Positions 50,657 through 59,763 of a stretch of 64,000 nucleotides of DNA are shown here, in pieces. Position numbers and translations under genes: made by a program. The notes below the pieces were generated by a model that did not search any database, was not told the DNA's origin, and saw nothing but the letters and a program-made list of their open reading frames with translations. Numbering within the stretch: the stretch's first letter is position 1; every line of letters starts with the position of its first letter. Source of the DNA: an uncultured Eubacteriales bacterium (GTDB lineage Bacteria > Bacillota > Clostridia > Peptostreptococcales > Anaerovoracaceae); contig CACYYD010000004.1 in assembly GCA_902778585.1 (NCBI GenBank), positions 1-64,000 on the forward strand. Reading direction: 5' to 3'.

Positions 50657-50732
50657 TTTTTATCTCCCATTTTTTTAGCAGATCAGCCTGCGCTGTCTGT
50701 TTTCAGCACCGCCGGTTTTACCCGGCAAAGGT

Positions 50733-50836
50733 ATTGTACCACATTTATGACCGCAGTCTTTATATGCTTTTCTGTTTCTTACCGGTAACGTTGATAATCG
50801 GTCTCTTTGCTTTATATATTAGGCCGATACCGTTAC
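50733..50836 (-). promoter_or_regulatory. Promoter region of the mutase-sortase unit with an inverted repeat
   Basis: A minus-strand extended -10 (TGGTACAAT, -10 at 50733-50738) lies 77 bases before the mutase start. Upstream is an imperfect inverted repeat: CGGTAACG plus ATCGG (50783-50801) facing CCGAT plus CGTTAC (50824-50836). I see no gene in the 370-base gap 50657-51026 apart from this and the V-ATPase terminator. Confidence 0.4.
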
Positions 50837-50920
50837 TTCTGCTCCTTTTGTCCTAATTGCTGGTACCAAAGACGCAGCAGACACGCCGATCCGGAACGAT
50901 ACGGAAACTCATACGCAAAA

Positions 50921-50966
50921 TAAAAGGCGGCCGCAGTATTTCCACTATGGGAATACCACGGCCACC
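50921..50966 (-). terminator. Terminator of the V-ATPase operon
   Basis: GGCGGCCGCAGTATTTCC (50926-50943) pairs imperfectly with GGGAATACCACGGCCACC (50949-50966) to make a long GC-rich stem. On the minus strand TTTTATTTT follows. It lies 61 bases past the stop of the last V-ATPase gene. Confidence 0.75.
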
Positions 50967-51026
50967 AGTCATTTAATATTTAACTTAGACGTGCTTCGTC
51001 ACGTCAGCAACCTGACCCAGCGCTTA

Positions 51027-51458
51027 TTAGCTGTTGAGGAGCAGCAGGCTGAATACGAGTGTGAACAGAGCTACTGTCTCAGCGATACCGATTACGATGA
51101 AGTAGTTTGCGGTACCCTTTCCTGTAGCGCCAAGAGCGTCAGCGGAAGCTGCAGCGCACTTGCCCTGGAAGAGAGCGGAAAGACCGATAGCTGTTCCGCA
51201 GAAGAGGCCGATACCAAGGGCCATGCCCGGGTCGATGCCTTCTGCGCCTCTGATGAAGTTCATCAGAAGGAATCCGTAAATAGTCTGTGTAAGAGGAGCT
51301 CCGGTGAAAGCGATCATGATGAACGGTGCAGGCTTGCCCGCAGCATAGCACTTTTTCCAAGCACCTACAGAAGCCATACCGGCGAATCCGGCGCCGAATG
51401 CCGAACCGGCAGCAGATAAACCAAGGGCCGCAGCCATACCAAGAAATGCAAGATTCAT
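51027..51458 (-). CDS. atpK: V-type ATPase membrane rotor subunit K
   Basis: A 143-residue proteolipid with four transmembrane helices in two related halves. Residues matching the Na+-binding site of Enterococcus hirae NtpK are present: T57 and Q58 in APLTQTIYG, Q98 in ALFQGKC and E127 followed by T in GIAETVAL. The essential carboxylate is in the second hairpin only, as in V-type K subunits. This predicts Na+ rather than H+ coupling. It is last in the operon, downstream of subunit I. Confidence 0.92.
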   Translation of the reverse strand: MNLAFLGMAAALGLSAAGSAFGAGFAGMASVGAWKKCYAAGKPAPFIMIAFTGAPLTQTIYGFLLMNFIRGAEGIDPGMALGIGLFCGTAIGLSALFQGKCAAASADALGATGKGTANYFIVIGIAETVALFTLVFSLLLLNS

Positions 51459-51474
51459 AATTGTTCTCCTTTTC

Positions 51475-53295
51475 TTATTTATTTAACTTCTTAAATGGTT
51501 CATACGGAATGCCTGTCCACTCAAGACCAACCTGGCCCGAGAACTCGAGGACGTTCAGACGTACGCCGTGAACGACTACCGACAGGAAACACATTACTAT
51601 GTTGAGTGCGTGTCCGATAAGAACGACCACGACGCCCAGTATTATCAGCGGACCGTGCATGCCGGCCGCAATACCGTTGAAGCTCTGGGAGATCGCCACG
51701 CCTGCCATACCTACCGCGAACAGTCTGATATAGCTCATGACGTTACCAAAGCAGCTTATGGTGTCAAGGAAGTCCGTGAACGCATTCGCGAGTCCGGCCT
51801 TGAGTCCCTGTCCGAAGGTCTTGTCAGGCGACATGCCTCCGAAGAGCAGGACAAGCACGAATGCCACGCCGATCATTGCGAATACCGGTACGAGACTGAT
51901 GTTCTCATGGATAACAAGGTTCAGAGCCAGCAGGTACATCGCGATGATTGCGATCGTCCAGCCGAGGTCTGCGACCCACGAGAGATCCTTCTCAGGTATT
52001 TTCTTCTTGATCGACAGTATCGAACCAAGTGCCATCTGGATGGCGCCGATCGAGAACGAGAATTTCATTATCGCGTTCTGCGTGACGGTGGCCGTAAGCC
52101 CGAAGTACTCAGGATATGTGGCCAGGCTCGGTATTACGAGAGCTTTGAGGAACGGTACGTTCATTGCACTCTCCATTCCGAACCAGGTTCCGGTCACGGC
52201 TCCCCAGACAATGGTAGCTATCGACAGTACGAATAGCAGGAAAGTAACTGTAGTGCCTTTCCCCTGCTTTACCCTGAGTACTATTGCAAGTATCAGGATA
52301 AGCACACCATAGGCTCCGTCGCCGATGATCATCGCGAAGAACAGCGTGAAGAACAGGAAGAACCACATCGATATATCCTGCTCTCTGTAGCCCGGCAATA
52401 TGCCGAGGATATCGAATACCGGCTGGATGAGCTGCGATACCTTGTTGAAGCGGAGCTTCGTAGGTATATGCTCATCGTCTTCGGCGACATCCTCCGCGGC
52501 CCATGCGCAGCCGCAGGACTCTGCCATCGCTTTGAACTTGTCCATATCGACCTCAGGCACATATCCGCTGAGCCAGACGAAATCGCCGTCGCTCTGCGCT
52601 GTCGCTCCGGCCGAAGAGAACAGCTCTTCATTCTGTGTCTTGAGCATCTGCGCCTTGAAGCTCGCATCATATATGGATGCGTCCTTCAGCACCTTGTCGC
52701 ATTCCGCTATCTCTGCGTTTGCCGCTTCGATACCTGCGTTAAGTTCGCTTATGCTCTTCTCAGGAGGAACGAATTCCGTTCCAGGTATCTCCGCCGGAAG
52801 GGTACCCATTACGGCAACAGTCTTCATCTTGTCGATCGGAGCGAGTCTGATGTATTTGACATCGCTCTCAGCCAGTGCCTGGTATTCCTTTTCTCCCATG
52901 CGGTAGAAGTGGAAATCGAATCCGTCTTCTCTGAGTTTTTTAAGTTCTGCAGGTGAGAAGTCTCCCCATGCAGATATTCTGTCGAGTTCTGTATTCGATG
53001 CGCTTATCTCCTGTCCGAGAGCGGCTTTTCTGTCGATCGCATCCAGAACGCCCGAATACATCTTCTTGAAATCGTCATCCGAAAGGATCTCTTCGCTTCC
53101 CTTCTGCTTAGGCTCGGCATAGTCTCTGAGAGCCATTGCCGTTCTCGAAAGCGTCTGGAAGCGCTCGGTCACCTCACGGTCTGCGCTTTGCTTCTCTGCG
53201 AGATGCATGACGCCCGCGTCTCTGAGGGCTTTCAGCATCTCCTCTTTACGGGAGGCAGAAGTAACGATGTGGACCATTTTCATTTTTTCTATCAT
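51475..53295 (-). CDS. atpI: V-type ATPase subunit I (a-type stator)
   Basis: A 606-residue stator subunit. The N-terminal half is cytosolic and helical (MIEKMKMVHIVTSASRKEEM). The C-terminal half has about seven membrane helices including FGNVMSYIRLFAVGMAGVAI, which carries the conserved ion-path arginine. The start at 53295 follows GGAGGTG. An upstream in-frame ATG at 53343 lies inside the subunit D gene and gives an atypical Arg-rich leader. It connects the peripheral stalk to the K ring. Confidence 0.92.
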   Translation of the reverse strand: MIEKMKMVHIVTSASRKEEMLKALRDAGVMHLAEKQSADREVTERFQTLSRTAMALRDYAEPKQKGSEEILSDDDFKKMYSGVLDAIDRKAALGQEISASNTELDRISAWGDFSPAELKKLREDGFDFHFYRMGEKEYQALAESDVKYIRLAPIDKMKTVAVMGTLPAEIPGTEFVPPEKSISELNAGIEAANAEIAECDKVLKDASIYDASFKAQMLKTQNEELFSSAGATAQSDGDFVWLSGYVPEVDMDKFKAMAESCGCAWAAEDVAEDDEHIPTKLRFNKVSQLIQPVFDILGILPGYREQDISMWFFLFFTLFFAMIIGDGAYGVLILILAIVLRVKQGKGTTVTFLLFVLSIATIVWGAVTGTWFGMESAMNVPFLKALVIPSLATYPEYFGLTATVTQNAIMKFSFSIGAIQMALGSILSIKKKIPEKDLSWVADLGWTIAIIAMYLLALNLVIHENISLVPVFAMIGVAFVLVLLFGGMSPDKTFGQGLKAGLANAFTDFLDTISCFGNVMSYIRLFAVGMAGVAISQSFNGIAAGMHGPLIILGVVVVLIGHALNIVMCFLSVVVHGVRLNVLEFSGQVGLEWTGIPYEPFKKLNK

Positions 53296-53299
53296 CGCT

Positions 53300-53908
53300 C
53301 TACACCTCCACCAGTTTCTTCTTGGAGATCTTGCCGCGGACAACTGCCGCTGTCTGCTGGTCTCCCAGGTAAACCTGGATGACCCGGATGTTCTCCTTGG
53401 CTTCAGGGATCTTTACCTTTTCAAAAAGGTTGACCCTCTGTGATGTCGTACGGAGTTCCGACTCCAGAAGCTCTGTCTGCTTCCGGAGAGTCGAGACAAT
53501 GGCGTCCAGTCTGGCGATCTCACGGAGCTTGAAGATCGCAGTGTCTACCCACAGAGGATAATCATCCACGTCGTAATTGATGTCCTTGAACGTAAGCTCT
53601 TCGAAGGCCGGGATAGTTACACCGGCGATGTTCTCGTTCTTTACTATTACCTTGTCAGGCTGAACGAGATTATCAAGCTTTTTGTCTTCATCGAAGATCT
53701 CATTCTCAGCGAATACCGCTACCCAGTCGTCCAGGTCACCAATCATCTGAATGCGCTCGGCTTCCTTCTGCTCGAGCTCCTGGCGGATCTTCATGATGAC
53801 TGACTGCAGCTGCTGCTTCTTGAGCTGCAGGGTCGGAAGATAGCGCTGGAACTGCTTCAGGTTGTCCTTCTGCTTCTTCAGCTCATTCTTTGTCAGTTTG
53901 ATAGCCAT
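53300..53908 (-). CDS. atpD: V-type ATPase subunit D (central shaft)
   Basis: A 202-residue, mostly helical coiled-coil shaft protein, starting MAIKLTKNELKKQKDNL as in bacterial V-type subunit D. It sits in the A3B3 hexamer and turns with the K ring. Its end is four bases before the subunit I start. It follows subunit B by 15 bases. Confidence 0.92.
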   Translation of the reverse strand: MAIKLTKNELKKQKDNLKQFQRYLPTLQLKKQQLQSVIMKIRQELEQKEAERIQMIGDLDDWVAVFAENEIFDEDKKLDNLVQPDKVIVKNENIAGVTIPAFEELTFKDINYDVDDYPLWVDTAIFKLREIARLDAIVSTLRKQTELLESELRTTSQRVNLFEKVKIPEAKENIRVIQVYLGDQQTAAVVRGKISKKKLVEV

Positions 53909-53923
53909 GGACCCGCTCCTTTG

Positions 53924-55219
53924 CTAATTCAACGCATCCTTCTTCGGCCATCTTTCCTCGATGAGGCTTGTCTTCATTCCTGTCTCAACAGGGTCGAAGC
54001 ACTCAGCAAGGATATCCCAGCCAAGGTCAAGCGCGTCTTCCAGCGGGATGTTTACGGAAAGATCCATCATCTTGGACTCAAACATCTCACCATATTTAAG
54101 GAGCTTGTCGTCCCACTCAGACATCTGGAATCCCATGGACTTCTTCTCAAGAGACTCCTTGTACTGAGCATACAGACGGATCATACCGTCCATAAGAGCA
54201 CGGTGGTCATCACGTGTCTTGCCGTTTACGTTCTGTTTCAGTCTTGAAAGCGAACCAAACGGCTCGATGTGACCGCTCTTAAGGTAGTACTGGCCCTCTG
54301 TGATATATCCGGTGTTGTCAGGTACCGGGTGGGTTACGTCGTCACCAGGCATCGTGGTTACACCGAGGATCGTGATCGATCCGGCGCCTTCGATATCTAC
54401 TGCCTTTTCATAACGCGAAGCGAGGCAGCTGTAGAGGTCGCCCGGATATCCACGGTTGGACGGTACCTGCTCCATCGTGATCGCCATTTCCTTCTGAGCA
54501 TCGGCAAAGTTTGTCATGTCTGTCAGAAGGACGAGTACTCTCTTGCCCTCGAGAGCGAACTGCTCTGCGACGGCCAGCGACATGTCAGGAACCAGTGTGC
54601 ACTCTACGATAGGGTCAGATGCCGTATGGATGAACATTACGGTATGGCTCATAGCGCCGCCCTTTTCGAGTGTGTCACGGAACTCCATGTAGTCGTCGTA
54701 CTTGAGTCCCATGCCGCCCAGGATGATGACGTCAACCTCAGCCTGCATCGCGATCCTCGAGAGGAGCTGGTTGTACGGCTCGCCCGAGATCGAGAAGATA
54801 GGCAGCTTCTGGCTCTCTACCAGAGTGTTGAATACGTCGATCATCGGGATACCGGTACGGATCATCTTTGTAGGGAGGATACGCTTTGCCGGGTTGAACG
54901 ACGGTCCGCCGATAGGGATCATGTTCTCCGTAAGAGCCGGTCCGTTGTCTCTCGGAACGCCTGCGCCGTCAAAGATACGGCCGAGCAGGTGCTCTGAGAA
55001 AGAAACCATCATAGGTCTGCCGAGGAAGCGGACCGGGTCAGTCGTGCTGACACCCTGCGCTCCCGCGAATACCTGGAGGGAAACAATGTCCTTGTCCAGT
55101 TTGATTACGTTCGCGTAACTGTCGCCTACCAGCGCAAGGTCGCCGTTCTTGACGCCCGATGCGCGTACGGTAACGACGTTACCGACTATCGATTCTATCT
55201 TTGTATATACTTTTTGCAT
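53924..55219 (-). CDS. atpB: V-type ATPase subunit B
   Basis: Non-catalytic nucleotide-binding subunit, 431 residues from the ATG at 55219 (AGGAGG nine bases upstream). A GTG two codons earlier would give 433. Family marks include [31 protein letters not shown] and [15 protein letters not shown]. The P-loop is degenerate, as is normal for B. Subunit A precedes it by 13 bases. Confidence 0.94.
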   Translation of the reverse strand: MQKVYTKIESIVGNVVTVRASGVKNGDLALVGDSYANVIKLDKDIVSLQVFAGAQGVSTTDPVRFLGRPMMVSFSEHLLGRIFDGAGVPRDNGPALTENMIPIGGPSFNPAKRILPTKMIRTGIPMIDVFNTLVESQKLPIFSISGEPYNQLLSRIAMQAEVDVIILGGMGLKYDDYMEFRDTLEKGGAMSHTVMFIHTASDPIVECTLVPDMSLAVAEQFALEGKRVLVLLTDMTNFADAQKEMAITMEQVPSNRGYPGDLYSCLASRYEKAVDIEGAGSITILGVTTMPGDDVTHPVPDNTGYITEGQYYLKSGHIEPFGSLSRLKQNVNGKTRDDHRALMDGMIRLYAQYKESLEKKSMGFQMSEWDDKLLKYGEMFESKMMDLSVNIPLEDALDLGWDILAECFDPVETGMKTSLIEERWPKKDALN

Positions 55220-55232
55220 GTTCACCGACCTC

Positions 55233-56963
55233 CTACTCTACGACCTTCGACATGTACAGATCAGTGATCTTTTTCTCCTGAGCCTCAAACTCAGGTGTCT
55301 CGAACAGAGTTCCGTGCCAGTCAAGGAATTCCTGTCTGAGCTGGTTGAAGAACGCACGGATCTCTCTCTTGTCTGTGAGATCGTAGGTCTTCGTCATAGC
55401 GTCGTAAAGTCTAGCGAATTCTCTGCGCTGTCTTTCAGGCACGCATGCCTCGTCGATAGGATCGAAGGAGTTCTGCTGCAGATATACAGCATCAAGAAGT
55501 TCGCCCTTCTGGTATGTGATGTAGTCTTCGCTCGAAGTACCTTCTTCTCCGACTACCTTCATCATCTGGTTTACTTCCGTGCTCCTGATGAGGATGCTTC
55601 TTGCATGCTCGATGCGGTCCATATCAACTACGCCCTTGTACTTCGACCATGAATCCACCGGGTGGATAGCCGGGTACTTACGAGCGTCAGAACGCTCTCT
55701 GGCAAGACCGTGGAATGCTCCGACTACCTTCAGGGTAGCCTGTGTTACAGGCTCCTCAAAGTTACCGCCGGCCGGTGATACTGTACCGCCGATGGTGATG
55801 GAAGCGATGCTGCCGTCCTCGAGGCGGACCTTTCCGGCTCTCTCGTAGAACGCTGCGATGGTGGACTCCAGATAAGCCGGGAACGCTTCTTCGCCCGGGA
55901 TCTCCTCGAGTCTTCCTGACATCTCACGCATCGCCTGAGCCCAGCGGCTTGTCGAGTCAGCGAGAAGCAGAACGTCGAGTCCCATCTGTCTGTAGTACTC
56001 AGCCAGTGTTACCGCTGTGTAGCAGGATGCTTCTCTGGCGGCTACCGGCATGGATGATGTATTGCAGATGATGATGGTTCTTTCCATCAGCGAGCGGCCT
56101 GTCTTCGGGTCGGTAAGTTCAGGGAATTCCTTAAGAACTTCTACTACCTCGCCGGCACGCTCTCCGCAGGCAGCTACGATAACGATATCTGCCTCAGAGT
56201 TCTTGGCCTGCATATGCTGAAGTACCGTCTTTCCTGCGCCGAAAGGTCCCGGGGTGCAGAATGTGCCGCCCTTGGCTACAGGGAGGAAAGAGTCGATACA
56301 GCGGATCTTGGTTACGAGCGGTTCGTCAGGACGAAGCCTCTCTTCATAGCATTTTACTGCCTGCTTTACAGGCTGGGTGAATACCATTGTGAGGTCTCTT
56401 GTATCACCCCTGCTATTTTTGATAGTGCAGACTGTGGAGTGGACGTTGTATGTGCCCGGCTCCTTTATGGACTGTACTGTCCAGTCGCTGCCCTTGAGTG
56501 TAAAAGGCACCATGATGTGATGCGTGAACAGACCTTCAGGCACTGTGCCGATTGTGCTGCCCGCCTTTACACGGTCGCCGATCTTTGCTACCGGAGTGAA
56601 CTCCCAGTCGCGGTCAGGGATCGCGTCAAGGTATACTCCTCTGTCCAGGAAGAAACCGCACTGCTCAGCGAGTTTAGGCAGCGGGTTCTGCAGACCGTCG
56701 AATACCTGTGTCAGCAGTCCCGGACCCAGATCTACGCTCATCAGTTCGCCGGTAAACTCTACCGGGTCGCCTACTTTGATGCCGTTGGTCATCTCGTAGA
56801 TCTGCATGCTTACTTCCCCGTTGTTGATACGAATGACCTCACCTTTAAGCCGTTTATCATCAACGAGGATGTAGCCTACTTCATTCTTGCGAACGGAGCC
56901 ATCGAAATCGACTTTTATCAGGTTTCCGTTGACTCCGGCTACATATCCTGTTTCTGTTTTCAT
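55233..56963 (-). CDS. atpA: V-type ATPase catalytic subunit A
   Basis: The ATP-hydrolysing or synthesising subunit, 576 residues. The intact P-loop [12 protein letters not shown], the V-type non-homologous insert near 110-200 and [20 protein letters not shown] are all seen. Walker B and catalytic Glu regions ([19 protein letters not shown]) are present. Length is normal for the bacterial group. It is the third gene of the operon, after subunit E and DUF2764. Confidence 0.96.
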   Translation of the reverse strand: MKTETGYVAGVNGNLIKVDFDGSVRKNEVGYILVDDKRLKGEVIRINNGEVSMQIYEMTNGIKVGDPVEFTGELMSVDLGPGLLTQVFDGLQNPLPKLAEQCGFFLDRGVYLDAIPDRDWEFTPVAKIGDRVKAGSTIGTVPEGLFTHHIMVPFTLKGSDWTVQSIKEPGTYNVHSTVCTIKNSRGDTRDLTMVFTQPVKQAVKCYEERLRPDEPLVTKIRCIDSFLPVAKGGTFCTPGPFGAGKTVLQHMQAKNSEADIVIVAACGERAGEVVEVLKEFPELTDPKTGRSLMERTIIICNTSSMPVAAREASCYTAVTLAEYYRQMGLDVLLLADSTSRWAQAMREMSGRLEEIPGEEAFPAYLESTIAAFYERAGKVRLEDGSIASITIGGTVSPAGGNFEEPVTQATLKVVGAFHGLARERSDARKYPAIHPVDSWSKYKGVVDMDRIEHARSILIRSTEVNQMMKVVGEEGTSSEDYITYQKGELLDAVYLQQNSFDPIDEACVPERQRREFARLYDAMTKTYDLTDKREIRAFFNQLRQEFLDWHGTLFETPEFEAQEKKITDLYMSKVVE

Positions 56964-56975
56964 ATAAATCTCCTG

Positions 56976-57497
56976 TTACAAGCTGTAAACGCGCTGCTGT
57001 ATCCCGTCAAACAATGAGCGGAATTCAGCCTTGCCCTTCGTCTGCTCAAAGCTGTTAAGACGCTCAAGAAGCTTAAGCTTGATAGCGTATCCGAACAGCA
57101 CATAGTCGTCAAACATATGCAGTCCAACGAGCGAATCGAGATTCTCAAATTCGTACTCCAGCAGGATCCGCTCCGCTTCAAGAGGGTTCTTTGCTGCGAG
57201 TGCCGAGCCCACGACCTGGGCTATGAAACCGTCCTTATCGTAAGCGGATGAATAGCTCTTTCCGAGATTCATGCTTCTCTGATAATTGAGTTCCTTGCTC
57301 AGCATCCCGTAGAATTCCGACCACTCCTTTACAAGCGGTCCCTCCGTCGAAGAAAGAGTCAGGTCCTTAAGCAGCTCGTAATCTGAATCGCTCACATTTG
57401 ACTGGCAGCACGACAGAAATTCGCTGTAGGTGATTGGCATATCTCCGTCGGCACTGAGTTCAGGCAGGCTTGCTATCAGATAATAATACGAAGCCAT
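56976..57497 (-). CDS. DUF2764 V-ATPase operon protein
   Basis: A 173-residue protein beginning MASYYYLIASLPELS, matching the DUF2764 family (PF10962) that occupies this place in V-ATPase operons of Bacteroidetes, spirochaetes and Chlamydiae. It is shorter than many members. The family is thought to take over part of the role of subunit C, which is missing here, and that remains unproven. It lies 12 bases after subunit E and 12 before subunit A. Confidence 0.75.
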   Translation of the reverse strand: MASYYYLIASLPELSADGDMPITYSEFLSCCQSNVSDSDYELLKDLTLSSTEGPLVKEWSEFYGMLSKELNYQRSMNLGKSYSSAYDKDGFIAQVVGSALAAKNPLEAERILLEYEFENLDSLVGLHMFDDYVLFGYAIKLKLLERLNSFEQTKGKAEFRSLFDGIQQRVYSL

Positions 57498-57509
57498 ACT
57501 GCGCCTCCT

Positions 57510-58073
57510 TTACTGGAAGTCCAGATTTCTGAAGTATGGCATCAGCATCTCCATGATTCCTTCATCTGAACAGTCAAAATAGCCGGATCCGTCTTTTGCT
57601 GCAAGGCGGAATCCCTGCTGTACGTCTTTAGCCGGTCTGATCTCAAGCCCATCCTTGATTTCCTTGGCAAGGGCTGATTTGAGTGCATCACTGACCTCGG
57701 ATACCTCTGCCGCATAATCTGCAACATTCTCTCCGGCAACTGCCGCACGAATCAACTTGCCGAGACCTTCGCCTGTAAGTTCCTTGCCGATATCTGCAGC
57801 GAGGATCTTCTCAAACTCTCCCTGGATCTCCGTCTTGAAAGCGAGTACTGCGTCTCTCTTCGCCTGCTCTGCGCTGACCGATGCGCTTTCTCTTAAGATC
57901 GCGATCTCTTTTTCTGCCGCGTCCTTATACTGCTGCGCCTCAGCCTTTGCTCCCGCAACGATGGAGTCTGCTTTTTTCTTAGCTTCTGCAATAATTGATT
58001 CTGCTTCGGCATTCGCCGCCTCTATTCCTTCTTTGCGGATAGAGGAGACCAGGTCTTGAATCTGTAGTTCCAT
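57510..58073 (-). CDS. atpE: V-type ATPase subunit E (peripheral stalk)
   Basis: A 187-residue stalk protein with a long N-terminal coiled coil rich in Ala, Glu and Lys (AEAESIIAEAKKKADSIVAG) and a globular C-terminal part. The ATG at 58073 follows AGGAGGTGCCT. A GTG two codons upstream is less likely. It is first in the operon, about 60 bases from a TATAAT -10 box. A separate subunit G/H partner gene is not visible in the window. Confidence 0.88.
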   Translation of the reverse strand: MELQIQDLVSSIRKEGIEAANAEAESIIAEAKKKADSIVAGAKAEAQQYKDAAEKEIAILRESASVSAEQAKRDAVLAFKTEIQGEFEKILAADIGKELTGEGLGKLIRAAVAGENVADYAAEVSEVSDALKSALAKEIKDGLEIRPAKDVQQGFRLAAKDGSGYFDCSDEGIMEMLMPYFRNLDFQ

Positions 58074-58130
58074 AGGCACCTCCTGTTTTGAGTCAATAAC
58101 CCTTTTTAAACCGAAAACTGATTAAAGTTG

Positions 58131-58136
58131 ATTATA
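58131..58136 (-). promoter_or_regulatory. -10 box of the V-ATPase operon
   Basis: A perfect TATAAT on the minus strand lies 58 bases before the subunit E start codon. The -35 sequence 17 bases further upstream is a poor match (GAGGTT), so an activator or alternative spacing may be involved. Confidence 0.5.
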
Positions 58137-58200
58137 TTTTAACACAATTCGTTAACCTCTACGTACACTAATTACATAAAAACAGACGAGTACAAGGCAT

Positions 58201-58220
58201 AAAAAAAGGGGCTTTGCCCC
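58201..58220 (-). terminator. Terminator of the prfB-to-rlmH unit
   Basis: GGGGC and GCCCC (58208-58220) form a tight stem with a 3-base loop, followed by seven T residues on the minus strand. It comes 12 bases after the stop of the 59-residue membrane protein gene. Confidence 0.85.
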
Positions 58221-58231
58221 GATTCGCCATA

Positions 58232-58411
58232 TCAGTTCCAGAAAGACATACCCGCCGAGATCACATAAAACACTACCATGGCCGCGACCAGCACAAGCGC
58301 CATCACCCTTGCGCCCGTATTCAGTCTCTTGCGTCTCTCTTCGTATTCCTGCATCGTTTTGTTTTCTGCTGCCTTTGATGAATTGTTGCTTTTGCTGTAT
58401 TTGTTTGCCAT
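58232..58411 (-). CDS. Small single-pass membrane protein (59 aa)
   Basis: The frame starts at 58411 with AAGGAGATAAA directly upstream and stops at 58232. It encodes 59 residues: a hydrophilic, charged N-terminal half (SKAAENKTMQEYEERRKRL) and one transmembrane helix (VMALVLVAAMVVFYVISAG), ending in MSFWN. It begins 11 bases after the rlmH stop and is followed by the operon terminator, so it is very likely translated. I do not recognise a named family. Confidence 0.72.
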   Translation of the reverse strand: MANKYSKSNNSSKAAENKTMQEYEERRKRLNTGARVMALVLVAAMVVFYVISAGMSFWN

Positions 58412-58421
58412 TTTATCTCCT

Positions 58422-58901
58422 TTATTTGTGGTATGTTTCCCCTGCGTTTATTTTGAATGCCCTGTAGATCTGCTCCAAAAGAACTATCCTCGCAAGCTGA
58501 TGAGGCAGTGTGATCGGTCCGAAGCTCATCCTGAGATCGGCCCTGGACTTCACTTCCGTGCTGAGTCCGAGGCTCCCGCCTATGATGAAATCGATGACTG
58601 AGCTTGTGAACGCTGCGCTTTCTATCTTCGCAGCCAGTCCTTCCGATGAGAGTTCGCGTCCTCCTATGTCAAGAGCCACTACGTAGTCTCCGGCATTTAT
58701 CTTTCCGAGTATAGCCTTTCCTTCCTTGCTTATTACGTTTTCCTCATCCGCGCGCGAGGCATGTGCGGGAAGTTTCTCTTCCTTCACCTCGATGACAGAA
58801 AGACTGCAGTAGGCTCCGAGCCTCTTGCTGTATTCGGCCGAAGCTGCCTCCCAGTACTTTTCCTTGAATTTGCCTACGCATATTATCCTTATGTTCAGCA
58901 T
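58422..58901 (-). CDS. rlmH: 23S rRNA pseudouridine-1915 N3-methyltransferase RlmH
   Basis: A 159-residue SPOUT-family methyltransferase that modifies the pseudouridine at position 1915 in helix 69 of 23S rRNA. MLNIRIICVGKFKEKYW, FIIGGSLGLS and the C-terminal LPHQLARIVLLEQIYRAFKI are typical, ending in the conserved YHK. It lies one base after the MBL-fold gene. The combination walJ-like then rlmH resembles the Bacillus yycJ/rlmH neighbourhood. Confidence 0.95.
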   Translation of the reverse strand: MLNIRIICVGKFKEKYWEAASAEYSKRLGAYCSLSVIEVKEEKLPAHASRADEENVISKEGKAILGKINAGDYVVALDIGGRELSSEGLAAKIESAAFTSSVIDFIIGGSLGLSTEVKSRADLRMSFGPITLPHQLARIVLLEQIYRAFKINAGETYHK

Positions 58902-58902
58902 G

Positions 58903-59763
58903 TCATACGTCCTTCTCTGCCGCCGGTACCAGTCTTCCGTCAGGTACCTTGAGCGGATCTATGAAAGTAAGTCCCTCGCGGGCGGCTACTTCAAGCGTGT
59001 AGTCTCTGCCCTTTCTGAAGCCATTTGCGGACAGTATATCTTCTACGGTCTGTCTCGCAAAGAGAGGGGCGTTGTTATGGAAGCTCAGATGCGCAAGCAT
59101 TATGCGGAGGGGACCGGTACAGCCTTCGTCACGCCTTGCCTGCAGCATGTCAGCAAGCTCATGACCGGCATAGTCGTTTGAAAGATGTCCGTGATCGCTT
59201 TTGATCCTCACCTTTACCGGATAAGGGTATTCTCCGAACATCAGCATTTCTTCATCGTGATTTGCCTCAAAGACGAGCATGTCGGCGTCACGTACTGCTT
59301 CGCGTATCTCGTCGGTCATTATTCCCGTATCTGTGACTACCGCCAGCTTTTCGCCTCCTGCACTGACAGTGAAGCCGACCGGTTCTGCCGCGTCGTGGCT
59401 GAGCGGGAAAACTCCGATCTTCACGTTTCCCAGATCTATGCAGTCTCCTGCAGAGACCGGCACGAATCTTTCTTCGGGCACATGCACGAAATTCGCCGTA
59501 TGTTCTGCGGTGCCGCGGCTCGCGTAAACTGCCGCATTGCAGCATTTTCTGGCGACCGCCCTGATGCTTCTCACATGGTCGACGTGTTCATGAGTCACCA
59601 TGACTGCTTCGACTTCTTCGGGTCCGATCCCGAAGTGCTCAAGAGCTCCGAGTATCTTCTTTGCCGTAAGGCCTACATCGAGCACAAGCGTGTGACCCTC
59701 AGCGAATATTAGGTATGAGTTGCCGGAGCTGCTGCTTCCGACTGAAGTTATATCAATTGGCAT
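58903..59763 (-). CDS. MBL-fold metallo-hydrolase (YycJ/WalJ-like)
   Basis: A 286-residue metallo-beta-lactamase-fold hydrolase. The signature HEHVDHVRS (two metals), VTDTGIMTDE and later SNDYAGHE match the WalJ/YycJ group, thought to be an exonuclease linked to DNA replication and wall homeostasis in Bacillus. No WalK/WalR two-component genes are nearby, so the usual yyc context is broken. Its start overlaps the addB end by 11 bases. Confidence 0.87.
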   Translation of the reverse strand: MPIDITSVGSSSSGNSYLIFAEGHTLVLDVGLTAKKILGALEHFGIGPEEVEAVMVTHEHVDHVRSIRAVARKCCNAAVYASRGTAEHTANFVHVPEERFVPVSAGDCIDLGNVKIGVFPLSHDAAEPVGFTVSAGGEKLAVVTDTGIMTDEIREAVRDADMLVFEANHDEEMLMFGEYPYPVKVRIKSDHGHLSNDYAGHELADMLQARRDEGCTGPLRIMLAHLSFHNNAPLFARQTVEDILSANGFRKGRDYTLEVAAREGLTFIDPLKVPDGRLVPAAEKDV

